Below are positions 55,957 through 63,739 of a DNA stretch of 64,000 nucleotides, one piece after another; positions within the stretch are counted from its first letter, which is position 1, and each line of letters opens with the position of its first letter. Where the stretch lies: positions 186,001 through 250,000 of the forward strand of contig CAWJYO010000010.1 of NCBI GenBank assembly GCA_963847085.1, given 5' to 3'. Source of the stretch: Ilyomonas sp963847085 (GTDB taxonomy: Bacteria > Bacteroidota > Bacteroidia > Chitinophagales > Chitinophagaceae). The notes beneath the pieces were generated by a model that saw nothing but the letters and a program-made list of their open reading frames with translations, had not been told where the DNA came from and made no database searches. The position numbers were made by a program, and so were the translations under genes.

Positions 55957-57444
55957 ATGATTGACTATAAAACAATTTTAGAAAACGAAGAAACGTTAGA
56001 TCCGCAAAACTGGGGCGATTATAAGACACTTGCTCATAAAATGATTGATGATATCTTTTTATTTCTTCAAACATTGAGAGAAGAGCCGGTATGGAGAAAA
56101 CCTCCTGAAGATGTAAAGGATTTTTTAAACACTACCTTACCGTCAACTTCACAAGATATCAAAGAAATCTATGAGGATTTTTATGAAAAGATTTTGCCTT
56201 ACAGGAAAGGGAATGTGCATCCCATGTTTTTTTCATGGGTAGAAGGAAACGGAACAATCACAGGCGTTATGGCTGATATGCTTGCGTCAGCAATGAATTC
56301 AAATCTTGCTATCGGTGATCACGGAGCCGTTTATGTTGAGCATCAGGTAATTAACTGGTGTAAAGAAATGGTTGGTTTTCCAAGAGATTCTTCCGGTATT
56401 ATCGTTGGCGGTGGTTCTCTTGCAAATGTTACTGCACTCATTATAGCAAGAAATTCATTAAAAGACGGGTTGATAAAAAAGCAGGGACTTAAAGATTTTG
56501 AAAACCGGCTGGTGGTTTATTGTAGCACGGAAACGCATAATTGTATTTTTAAAGCGGTTGAAACAATTGGCATCGGAACGGATTACCTCAGAAAAATTGA
56601 CGTAGATGGACACTTCAAAATAGATGTTGCAAAATTGAAGAGGCAAATCGAACGGGATAAAAGCAATGGCCTTGTTCCGTTCTGTATTATTGGCAATGCA
56701 GGTACGGTAAATACCGGAGCGATTGATGATTTGAATGAGCTTTCAGCACTTTGCAAGCAGGAAAATATGTGGTTGCATATTGATGGCGCTATTGGTGCTG
56801 TAGTAAATATTTTGCCTGAATTTAAACTACAATTAAAAGGAATGAATGAAGCCGATAGTATTGCATTTGATCTGCATAAATGGCTTTATATTAATTATGA
56901 GGCAGGGTGTGTATTGGTAAAAAATGCCACTGTTCATAAAAATGCTTTTGCACAAACCGCCAACTATTTATTGAAACATGAAAGGGGCTTGGCAGCCGGC
57001 CCGGATTCATTTTCGAGCTATGGATTAGAGCTTTCGAGAAGTTTTAAATCGCTTAAGGTTTGGATGAGTATTAAAGAACATGGTATTGACAAATACGCAA
57101 GGCTTATCCGCCAAAATATTGCGCAGGCACTCTACATGGAAGCTAAAATTAAACAAGAACCTGCATTGGAGATGCTGACTGCGGTAAGTTTAAACATTGT
57201 CTGTTTTCGGTTTGTTAAGCCACAAGTGAACAATGATAATCTCAATCATCTTAACAAGGAGATTTTGATGCAGTTGCAGGAACAAGGTATTGCCGCACCA
57301 TCCTATACAATTCTTCATGGCAAGTATGCCATTCGGTTAAGTATAACAAACCATAGAACAAAAGTGAAGGATTTAGATACAGTCATTCAATCTGTAATCT
57401 TCATTGGTGAAACGATTTATAAGAATCTTTATGAAAATAGATAA
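55957..57444 (+). CDS. PLP-dependent amino-acid decarboxylase (aromatic-L-amino-acid decarboxylase family)
   Basis: Protein of 495 aa, fold type I group II decarboxylase. Typical features are HPMFFSWVEGNGTITGVMAD (substrate side), GIIVGGGSLANVTALIIARN, LWLHIDGAIGAV-like MWLHIDGAIGAVVNILPEF (Asp pairing with the cofactor) and FDLHKWLYINYEAGCVLV, where Lys of HKW binds PLP. It would turn an aromatic amino acid into an amine. Upstream is operator pair 2. In context with PhzF, isochorismatase and MocR it may form an amine or aromatic metabolite pathway; the substrate cannot be set from sequence. Confidence 0.88.
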   Translation: MIDYKTILENEETLDPQNWGDYKTLAHKMIDDIFLFLQTLREEPVWRKPPEDVKDFLNTTLPSTSQDIKEIYEDFYEKILPYRKGNVHPMFFSWVEGNGTITGVMADMLASAMNSNLAIGDHGAVYVEHQVINWCKEMVGFPRDSSGIIVGGGSLANVTALIIARNSLKDGLIKKQGLKDFENRLVVYCSTETHNCIFKAVETIGIGTDYLRKIDVDGHFKIDVAKLKRQIERDKSNGLVPFCIIGNAGTVNTGAIDDLNELSALCKQENMWLHIDGAIGAVVNILPEFKLQLKGMNEADSIAFDLHKWLYINYEAGCVLVKNATVHKNAFAQTANYLLKHERGLAAGPDSFSSYGLELSRSFKSLKVWMSIKEHGIDKYARLIRQNIAQALYMEAKIKQEPALEMLTAVSLNIVCFRFVKPQVNNDNLNHLNKEILMQLQEQGIAAPSYTILHGKYAIRLSITNHRTKVKDLDTVIQSVIFIGETIYKNLYENR

Positions 57445-57521
57445 ACGCATTTCAGTTTGAAAATAAAATGCCCACTTAAAACTTCAAAGCAAACTTATAT
57501 TTAGCACTGAATAAAGTTATT

Positions 57522-57842
57522 TTAGATTGATATTGAATTGTGCAGAAGCTCATAATGAGCCGCTTTGCTATCATACGTTTGTAACAGAGCCTTAGCTTCG
57601 TCAATTACATAGGATTGCTCATAATCTTGCCCGGCAAACTCTTTCACAGCCTCAATATTTTCAAACGCCATAATTGTTATATACTCAATGCTGTGCTCCT
57701 TCACATTTTTTAATAATTGTATCCCGTGGTAGCCGGCTACGTTTTTGCGCTCTATGCCAGGAAACACAACCTCTTTAAGTAAGTGCTCATACTGTTGAGA
57801 ATTCTCAAGAGTTGTTGTGCCTTTCCAAATTCTTATAATCAT
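57522..57842 (-). CDS. Small dimeric alpha/beta-barrel (antibiotic biosynthesis monooxygenase-like) protein
   Basis: Protein of 106 aa starting at 57842 (MIIRIWKGTTTLENSQQYEH). The pattern of a short strand, helix (LLKEVVFPGIERKNVAGYHG), then IEYITIMAFENIEAVKEFAG fits the ABM or similar ferredoxin-like small dimers. There are no obvious catalytic residues. It precedes the GNAT gene on the same strand with 93 bp between, and is convergent with the decarboxylase. Confidence 0.7.
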   Translation of the reverse strand: MIIRIWKGTTTLENSQQYEHLLKEVVFPGIERKNVAGYHGIQLLKNVKEHSIEYITIMAFENIEAVKEFAGQDYEQSYVIDEAKALLQTYDSKAAHYELLHNSISI

Positions 57843-57935
57843 TTTTAAATTCTTGAATAAGTTAATCAAAGTATATATTCCATTTTCTCTACCTGCAGTT
57901 AATCTCAACTCTCAGGATATATAATTGTTATATTC

Positions 57936-58400
57936 TTACAATTCAATCATCATTTTTATATCTGCTCTTGCATATTCTTTATTATTATTTCCGGGCACAT
58001 GCTTAAATCCAATTTTCTCATATAAATGAATGGCAGGTTCAAGAATCTTATTGCTATATAACACAATTATTTTGGCACCCAGTTGTTTCGCTTTTTCAAA
58101 ACTTGCATAGCTCAATGCTTCAGCAATTCCCTTTCTTTGAAATCTTTCATCTACAGCCATCTTCGCAAATTCAAATGTTGTATCATCTGATTTTATCAGA
58201 GCAACCGTACCGGCGATTGTTCCATTAAACAGTGCCATTAAAATCGCTCCGCCGGTTTTTAGTATAACATCTTCAGGCTTTGTTAGAATCAACTTATCGG
58301 GTACCTCCATTTCAAAATATTTCTCTATCCAATGCCTGTTCAAACTTTCAAAATAGAATTGATGTTCTGGTAAATAATCCACTATGGTTATTGTGTCCAT
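57936..58400 (-). CDS. GNAT family N-acetyltransferase
   Basis: Protein of 154 aa. The acetyl-CoA motif A is present as EFAKMAVDERFQRKGIAEAL (R/QxxGxG/A form QRKGIA). It is followed by AKQLGAKIIVLYSNKILEPA and YEKIGFKHVPGNNNKEYARA typical of the fold. It would acetylate a small amine or a protein N-terminus. It diverges from the mocR gene with operator pair 3 between them, a common arrangement for MocR-controlled genes. Confidence 0.9.
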   Translation of the reverse strand: MDTITIVDYLPEHQFYFESLNRHWIEKYFEMEVPDKLILTKPEDVILKTGGAILMALFNGTIAGTVALIKSDDTTFEFAKMAVDERFQRKGIAEALSYASFEKAKQLGAKIIVLYSNKILEPAIHLYEKIGFKHVPGNNNKEYARADIKMMIEL

Positions 58401-58469
58401 TTTTTCGTTGTTTAAAAAGTTGTGGTGCCAAGTTAAAGAACAAATTTGGAAGAATTTACCAAGAGAAAA

Positions 58470-58502
58470 CAGATGCAGTTTTTTTATATTTGCGTATATC
58501 AG
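58470..58502. promoter_or_regulatory. Candidate MocR operator 3 (GNAT / mocR)
   Basis: CAGATGCAG (58470-58478) and GTATATCAG (58494-58502) start 24 bp apart in the divergent GNAT-mocR spacer. The second half-site matches the consensus CWGWWTCAG at 7 of 9 positions. Autoregulation is typical for MocR proteins. Confidence 0.5.
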
Positions 58503-58594
58503 ATTCGTAGAATTTTATATTAATTACACTAATCAGGTCAAGAAAGAATTTAATTATTGCATAACCAAACATTAGATCGATCAACATATCAAAC

Positions 58595-60043
58595 ATGACT
58601 ACTTTAAACAAAAAATTCAATTCAAAGGAACATTTATATATGCAGGTTTCACAGGGTATACAAAAGCTGATTGAAGATGATGTTTTGCGTATTGGTGATA
58701 AGCTGCCTTCTGTGCGTGAATTAAGTGATAAGTATGGCATTAGCATGGGAACTGCTTTCCAGGCTTACTACGATCTTGAAGGCAAAGGTTTGATTGAAGC
58801 CAGGCCAAAATCCGGATATTATGTTCGCTTTAGTCACCGAAGGTTTCCGCAATTACCCGAATCGTTGCCTATCAACATTACGCCGCATGAAGTGAGTGTG
58901 AATGATATGATTGAAGCTATTTACGGGGATATTGCAGCGAAAGATGTAATCAATTTTTCTCTTGCTGTACCCGATGTATCATTACTGCCATCTGCAAAAA
59001 TCAACAAATCGGTAATTTATGCCTTGCGTAATAACAAAGACAGTTGCGTTAGCTATGAAAATACACAAGGCAACCTTGAGCTTAGAAAGGAGATATCCAA
59101 ACTTGCATTTAACTGGGGCGGCAAAATAAAACCTGATGAAATCGTTGTCACCTCTGGTTGTCTCGAAGCAATTATTATGTGTTTAAAGGGTATAACAAAA
59201 AGCGGAGACACTGTAGCAGTTGAAAGTCCAACATACTTCGGAATTAACCAGGCGTTGGAAAGTATGGATTTAAAAGTAGTAGAAATCGTATCTGAGCCTG
59301 TAACGGGAATGAACTTAGATAATTTTCAAAAAGCAATAAAAAGAAATAAAATAAAAGCGTGCATTGTTGTCCCAAACTTTCATAACCCATTAGGAAGTTG
59401 TATGCCCGATGATAACAAAAGAAAACTTGTAGAGATAATTACCGCTAATAAAATTCCGCTGATTGAAGACGATATTTATGGTGAATTGTATTTTGGCAAA
59501 ACAAGACCCAAAACATGTAAATATTTTGATAGAGAAGGATGGGTTATGTATTGTTCTTCTCTTTCCAAATCACTTTCGCCTGGCTATCGTATTGGCTGGA
59601 CTATTCCCGGACAATTTCTTGAAGATGTAAAGCAAATCAAACGCATACATAATATAAGTTGCCCTACACTTACACAGGCAACGATGGCTCATTTTCTAAA
59701 GAATGGTCGCTATGAATATCATTTGAAGAACTTACGGAAGGCATTGCATACACAAAGCCTGAAGTATGTACAGGGCATTATTCAATATTTCCCGTCCGAC
59801 ACAAAGGTATCGCGACCGAAAGGTGGTTTTATTTTATGGCTTGAACTTAATTCCAAAATTGACGCATTCAAACTTCAGATAGAAGCCAAAAAGCACAAAA
59901 TATCTATTACTCCTGGCAGGTTGTTTAGTTCTGGCAATAACTATTCAAATTACATTCGGATAAGCTTTGGTAAACCCTGGGATAAAGATGTGGATTATGG
60001 ATTAATGATAGTAGGGAGGTTAATTAAAAAAATGATACACTAA
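58595..60043 (+). CDS. MocR-type transcription regulator (GntR helix-turn-helix fused to aminotransferase domain)
   Basis: Protein of 482 aa. The N-terminal winged helix spans about residues 1-75 (LYMQVSQGIQKLIEDDVLRI, GDKLPSVRELSDKYGISMGT). A fold type I aminotransferase-like domain follows, with NTQGNLELRKEISKLAFNWG, VTSGCLEAIIMCLKGITKSG and the PLP Lys in CSSLSKSLSPGYRIGW. MocR proteins bind DNA through direct repeats and sense PLP or an amino compound. Three paired sites at a constant 24-bp step lie in front of its own and neighbouring operons, making it the likely local regulator. It is convergent with mnmE. Confidence 0.9.
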   Translation: MTTLNKKFNSKEHLYMQVSQGIQKLIEDDVLRIGDKLPSVRELSDKYGISMGTAFQAYYDLEGKGLIEARPKSGYYVRFSHRRFPQLPESLPINITPHEVSVNDMIEAIYGDIAAKDVINFSLAVPDVSLLPSAKINKSVIYALRNNKDSCVSYENTQGNLELRKEISKLAFNWGGKIKPDEIVVTSGCLEAIIMCLKGITKSGDTVAVESPTYFGINQALESMDLKVVEIVSEPVTGMNLDNFQKAIKRNKIKACIVVPNFHNPLGSCMPDDNKRKLVEIITANKIPLIEDDIYGELYFGKTRPKTCKYFDREGWVMYCSSLSKSLSPGYRIGWTIPGQFLEDVKQIKRIHNISCPTLTQATMAHFLKNGRYEYHLKNLRKALHTQSLKYVQGIIQYFPSDTKVSRPKGGFILWLELNSKIDAFKLQIEAKKHKISITPGRLFSSGNNYSNYIRISFGKPWDKDVDYGLMIVGRLIKKMIH

Positions 60044-60117
60044 CAAAGTGAAATTGTACATGTTCTTTTGTTTTTTGTCTACACAATAACCCAATTCTGC
60101 TTATTAAGAAGAACGCC

Positions 60118-60149
60118 TTTGTTTTTGCACAAATATTGGCAAAAACAAA
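60118..60149. terminator. Inverted pair of the dispersed word between convergent genes
   Basis: TTTGTTTTTGC (60118-60128) and GCAAAAACAAA (60139-60149) with a 10-nt spacer form a perfect 11-bp stem in the 130-bp gap between the mocR and mnmE stops. This is where a bidirectional terminator is expected, and is how Neisseria and Haemophilus use paired uptake words. Confidence 0.7.
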
Positions 60150-60173
60150 CATTCTGAAAACAAACAAAACTGC

Positions 60174-61556
60174 TTACTTCCCAATGCAAAACTTACTGAA
60201 AATATAATCCAGTTGATCTTCATTAGTTACTTCGCCGGTAATGCTGCCAATCGCATAAAGACAGGTTCTGAGTTCAGAAGCAATCAAATCTAAAGGTATG
60301 TTTCGTGCAAAGCCTTTTTTAATATCCTGAATGGATGATAACACATTTTGCAACGCTTCTACATGCCTTGCGTTGGTAACAATCACATCGGGCATTGCAA
60401 CGCCATTCTTTACAACAGAAGTATATAATTCCTCTTTTATCAGTTCAATGTTTTGCTTGTACAATGCCGAGATAAAAAGAAGAGGTTGCTTTATCTTTCC
60501 AAATTTGTTTTTGTCATAAAAAGCTTCATCTGCCTTATTGCCAACGGCTATCACTTTTGCGCCCTCTTTTTGTATTTCCTGCAACGTTTCTAAAAGCTGA
60601 TCTTCTTTTATTTCATTAACATCAAACAAATACAAAACAATATCAGCTTTACGCATCGTTTCCAGGCTACGCTGCACGCCAATGGTTTCAATAAAATCGG
60701 TAGTATGTTCACGAATGCCAGCCGTGTCAATCAACCGAAATAAAATTCCATTGATGTTAATCGTCTCTTCAATCGTATCGCGCGTAGTGCCGGCAATCTC
60801 ACTTACAATCGCTCTGTCTTCATTCAACAGTGCATTTAATAACGTGCTTTTCCCGGCATTGGGCTTGCCAATAATAGCAACCTGCACACCATTTTTGATT
60901 ACATTGCCCAGCACGAACGATTGCAGTAATGAGGTTACTTTTTCTTCTGCTTCGTTCAGCAATTGCATCAAACGACTGCGGTCGGCAAACTCTACATCTT
61001 CTTCCGAAAAATCAAGCTCCAGTTCTATCAGGGATGAAAATTGGAGCAGCTCTTCCCGTATCTGAGATAGCATTTGCGTAAAGCCGCTACGCATATTGTG
61101 CAATGCTGTGCGGCGGCTGGCTTCCGTGTTGCTCGCAATTAAATCAGCAACGGCTTCAGCTTGCGAAAGGTTCATTTTTTTGTTGAGAAAAGCCCGTTGT
61201 GTAAACTCGCCCGCTTTGGCTGCGCGGGCACCCAATTTTGCCAGTACAGCAAGAATATTGTTTTGGATGAAAGGTGAGCCATGACACGAGATTTCCACCA
61301 CATCTTCACCTGTGTAGGAGTGTGGTGCTTTGTATAAACTAATGACTACTTCGTCAAGCTTATTGCCTTCGAACCACAACGAACCTACATGCAGAGTATG
61401 CGAGGCTTGCTGTGATAATCGTTTCGATGGAAATAAGCTGTCTGCAATTTCAATCGCTTTATTGCCGCTTACCCGTATCACACCAATGGCACCTATTCCC
61501 TGCGGTGTTGCCAGTGCAGCAATGGTATCGTTCCAACCTGAAAGTTTACTCATCAT
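60174..61556 (-). CDS. mnmE: tRNA uridine-5-carboxymethylaminomethyl modification GTPase
   Basis: Protein of 460 aa that, with MnmG, modifies the wobble U34 of certain tRNAs. The N-terminal domain starts TIAALATPQGIGAIGVIRVS. The central G domain has VAIIGKPNAGKSTLLNALL (P-loop), GTTRDTIEETI, LIDTAGIREHT (G3) and VGNKADE (G4). The C-terminus FSKFCIGK carries the conserved CIGK. Start is 61556 or the adjacent ATG at 61553. Length fits the family (about 450 aa). Confidence 0.95.
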   Translation of the reverse strand: MMSKLSGWNDTIAALATPQGIGAIGVIRVSGNKAIEIADSLFPSKRLSQQASHTLHVGSLWFEGNKLDEVVISLYKAPHSYTGEDVVEISCHGSPFIQNNILAVLAKLGARAAKAGEFTQRAFLNKKMNLSQAEAVADLIASNTEASRRTALHNMRSGFTQMLSQIREELLQFSSLIELELDFSEEDVEFADRSRLMQLLNEAEEKVTSLLQSFVLGNVIKNGVQVAIIGKPNAGKSTLLNALLNEDRAIVSEIAGTTRDTIEETININGILFRLIDTAGIREHTTDFIETIGVQRSLETMRKADIVLYLFDVNEIKEDQLLETLQEIQKEGAKVIAVGNKADEAFYDKNKFGKIKQPLLFISALYKQNIELIKEELYTSVVKNGVAMPDVIVTNARHVEALQNVLSSIQDIKKGFARNIPLDLIASELRTCLYAIGSITGEVTNEDQLDYIFSKFCIGK

Positions 61557-61985
61557 CGCTTCAAAAATAAACCATCAGTTGTAAGAATATGTGTAAAAAC
61601 AAAACGGAAAGATGATATAGATTTTTTGATGACCTAATCCTTTTAGATTCGACCTGAAAGGTTTGGTTGTGCTCCATGTATGATGACGTTTTAAACCACA
61701 TAGAATCATAGGAACATAAGGAGAAAACACATAGCAAAACTGTGTGAAACCTATGTCTCTCTGTGCCTATCCCGATTAAATCGGGACAAGTTGTGTTTCC
61801 ATCATACATTTTGGAGCAGAACCTATTTAAGAAAAGAGGCAAAAACAAACGCGTTTGTTTTTGCCTCTTTTTAATACCAAAAGATTATCTAAAAAGATTC
61901 TTTAACTTTTTCTTCAAAACCTAAAACCGCTTTGTTGTTTTCTTCCGTATAGGTGTTTGTTAACCATTTTCTACATTAAAACCTA
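61557..61985. other. 429-bp non-coding region between mnmE and the ferritin-like genes
   Basis: It contains a near-cognate GTAAAAACAAA (61593) and repeat-like text such as ACCACATAGAATCATAGGAA (from about 61695) and CCCGAT/ATCGGG (61771-61785) of a type common in Bacteroidota intergenic DNA. It also contains the 40-bp palindrome at 61832-61871. No gene was seen. Confidence 0.65.
61832..61871. repeat. 40-bp perfect palindrome made of two inverted copies of the dispersed word
   Basis: The arms consist of AAAAGAGGC, the word GCAAAAACAAA (61839-61849), the centre ACGCGT, the inverted word (61854-61864) and CCTCTTTT. Every position pairs. T-runs follow on both strands, so it may terminate transcripts, although it lies upstream of two divergent genes. 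Confidence 0.9.
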
Positions 61986-62744
61986 ATGAGTATGCCACAA
62001 GTAACACATCTTCCCACCGAAGAAGAACAAAAGACCTTACCGGACAATTTACCTCGAAGAAATTTTTTAATGAAGATGTTGGGCGCAACAGCAATTAGCG
62101 CAGTTGCAGTTTCCTGCACCAAATCTTTTACCGGCACTGATACTGCCAGCAGTTCGGCACGCATGGGTAGTTTGAAAGACTTGGCAACAGCGGGCAACAC
62201 CATTGACCTCGGCAGCGGCGATTATGCTATTTTAAATTACGCTTATTTGCTGGAGCAATTAGAAGCACAATTTTACATCATGGTATCGGATCAAATGTAT
62301 AGCGGCGCTACCAGTTGGGAAACAAAGCGCCTGATGCAAATTCGCAATCATGAAATTGCGCACCGCGAATTTTTTAAAACCGCTTTGGGCGGCAATGCCA
62401 TTCCCCAAATCAAATTCAACCTTAGCTCAGTTGATTTTGGAAGTCGCATGAGCGTGTTGGAAACATCGCGCACTTTCGAAGACCTTGGCGTAGCGGCTTA
62501 CAATGGCGCAGGCCAGTACATTTCAAACCCCGCTTATCTTACGCTTGCCGGTAAAATTGTTTCGGTAGAAGCGCGCCATGCCGGTTACATCAGAGATTTG
62601 TTGGTTCCTGCTTCTTTTGCTTCTTCCGATGTTGTAAATGTAATGGGGTTAGACAGAGCCTTTCATCCAACAATGGTGTTGAAAGCGGCAAGTCCTTTCC
62701 TTCCTGCCAATACAACCATCAACACAAGTAAAGCGCCCTGGTAA
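61986..62744 (+). CDS. Ferritin-like domain protein (PF13668-type) with Tat-like signal
   Basis: Protein of 252 aa. RRNFLMKMLGATAISAVAVS at about residues 24-43 is a twin-arginine-type signal ending in a Cys (VSC), which could make it an exported lipoprotein. The four-helix ferritin-like part shows LNYAYLLEQLEAQFYIMVSD, IRNHEIAHREFFKTALGG and GKIVSVEARHAGYIRDLLV, with Glu and His in helix positions suited to a di-metal site. It is followed 25 bp later by a homologous gene. Confidence 0.85.
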   Translation: MSMPQVTHLPTEEEQKTLPDNLPRRNFLMKMLGATAISAVAVSCTKSFTGTDTASSSARMGSLKDLATAGNTIDLGSGDYAILNYAYLLEQLEAQFYIMVSDQMYSGATSWETKRLMQIRNHEIAHREFFKTALGGNAIPQIKFNLSSVDFGSRMSVLETSRTFEDLGVAAYNGAGQYISNPAYLTLAGKIVSVEARHAGYIRDLLVPASFASSDVVNVMGLDRAFHPTMVLKAASPFLPANTTINTSKAPW

Positions 62745-62769
62745 TCATTCATCATTCAAAAACAATTTT

Positions 62770-63600
62770 ATGAACATCAATCAATTACTTACCGAAATAG
62801 AAAGTGTAGATTCTGAAGTTTACGACCGTTTAGATTCACGTCGGGATGCTGTGCGCTCATTTGCAAAAACCAGCGGACGCATTGCTTTGGCTGCGGTTCC
62901 ATTAATGTTGGGTGGTATGTTTAAAAAAGCGTATGCCGGCAACAGAGTAACGCCCATCATCAATATTTTAAATTTTGCACTTACACTTGAATACCTTGAA
63001 TCGGAATTTTACAGAGCAGGTTTGAAAACAAAACGTCTCATCCCAATGGGAACCGAAATGGAAGGTTTCAACCAAATTTTTGAACATGAATACCGGCATG
63101 TAGATTTTTTAAGAAGCACCATTACTTCAATGGGTGGAAAGCCGGTTCAAAAGCCTTCTTTTGATTTTACCGCAGGCGGTACTTTTCCAACCGTGTTTTC
63201 CAATTACGATGTGTTTCTTGCTGTTTCTCAAACCTTTGAAGATACCGGCGTAAGAGCTTACAAAGGGCAGGCAGCTAATTTAATTTCCAACCATGAAGTG
63301 TTGACAGCTGCGTTGCAAATTCATTCGGTAGAAGCCCGCCACGCATCATTCCTGCGCCAGTTGCGCAGCGAAAGAGCAATGGACGAAAGCATCCGCCCGT
63401 GGATAACCGGCAGTTCAACGGCTGGCATTGGCTCTGCCGTTCAGCCAAATTATGCCGGTGAAGACAACACAATCCAAGCAGGAATAAATATCGTAAATAT
63501 AGATGGCTACCCGATTTCGTTTGACGATGCTACTGAAGCATTTGACGAAATCCTGACTATGGAGCAGGTACTTGCGATAGTGAAGCCGTTTATTGTGTAA
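62770..63600 (+). CDS. Ferritin-like domain protein (PF13668-type), second copy
   Basis: Protein of 276 aa, homologous to its neighbour. The helices contain LTLEYLESEFYRAGLKTKRL, QIFEHEYRHVDFLRSTITSM and ALQIHSVEARHASFLRQLRS with the same E-R-H pattern. No clear RR signal: the N-terminal about 60 residues have a helix (GRIALAAVPLMLGGMFKKAY) after a basic stretch, compatible with a diverged Tat-type signal. It is in an operon with the first copy. The two may be a heterodimeric or paralogous pair of exported ferritin-like proteins. Confidence 0.82.
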   Translation: MNINQLLTEIESVDSEVYDRLDSRRDAVRSFAKTSGRIALAAVPLMLGGMFKKAYAGNRVTPIINILNFALTLEYLESEFYRAGLKTKRLIPMGTEMEGFNQIFEHEYRHVDFLRSTITSMGGKPVQKPSFDFTAGGTFPTVFSNYDVFLAVSQTFEDTGVRAYKGQAANLISNHEVLTAALQIHSVEARHASFLRQLRSERAMDESIRPWITGSSTAGIGSAVQPNYAGEDNTIQAGINIVNIDGYPISFDDATEAFDEILTMEQVLAIVKPFIV

Positions 63601-63739
63601 GTATATTTTTCAGTTAATAGTACGTCGGGGCGCTTGTCTAAGTGCCCCTTTTGTTTTTGCCCCTTTTTCAACTTTAACCAAGTTCAAGTTTTCCATTTTG
63701 AGGAGTGTTGTTATTTTGCACCTCTTTTAAAATCACCTC

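Larger units (their letters stand above)
1529..63660. repeat. Dispersed 11-bp word TTTGTTTTTGC, 29 exact copies (span of first to last copy)
   Basis: Exact plus-orientation copies start at 1529, 5400, 7996, 9771, 10740, 12459, 20530, 23290, 26139, 30384, 37196, 40487, 49807, 54262, 60118, 61854 and 63650. Exact minus-orientation copies (GCAAAAACAAA) start at 4278, 14298, 20424, 21789, 31880, 35686, 35995, 40633, 41709, 43825, 60139 and 61839. These were counted by eye and a few may be missed. Nineteen copies lie between genes, although only about 16% of the window is intergenic. In 28 of 29 copies, bases 4-8 after the terminal GC include at least four A/T. There is no strand bias and spacing is about 2.2 kb. 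The layout resembles DNA uptake sequences; that function is inferred. Confidence 0.9.

Noticed and set aside
1529..63660. The 11-bp word as the -33 promoter element TTTG of Bacteroidota
   Set aside because: Orientation and distance to start codons are inconsistent, many copies lie inside or after genes, and conservation covers all 11 bases rather than TTTG alone.
1529..63660. The word as a replication-polarity (KOPS-like) or Chi-like motif
   Set aside because: 17 against 12 copies on the two strands shows no polarity in this window. A Chi-like role cannot be fully excluded, but strong intergenic bias and inverted pairs fit an uptake word better.
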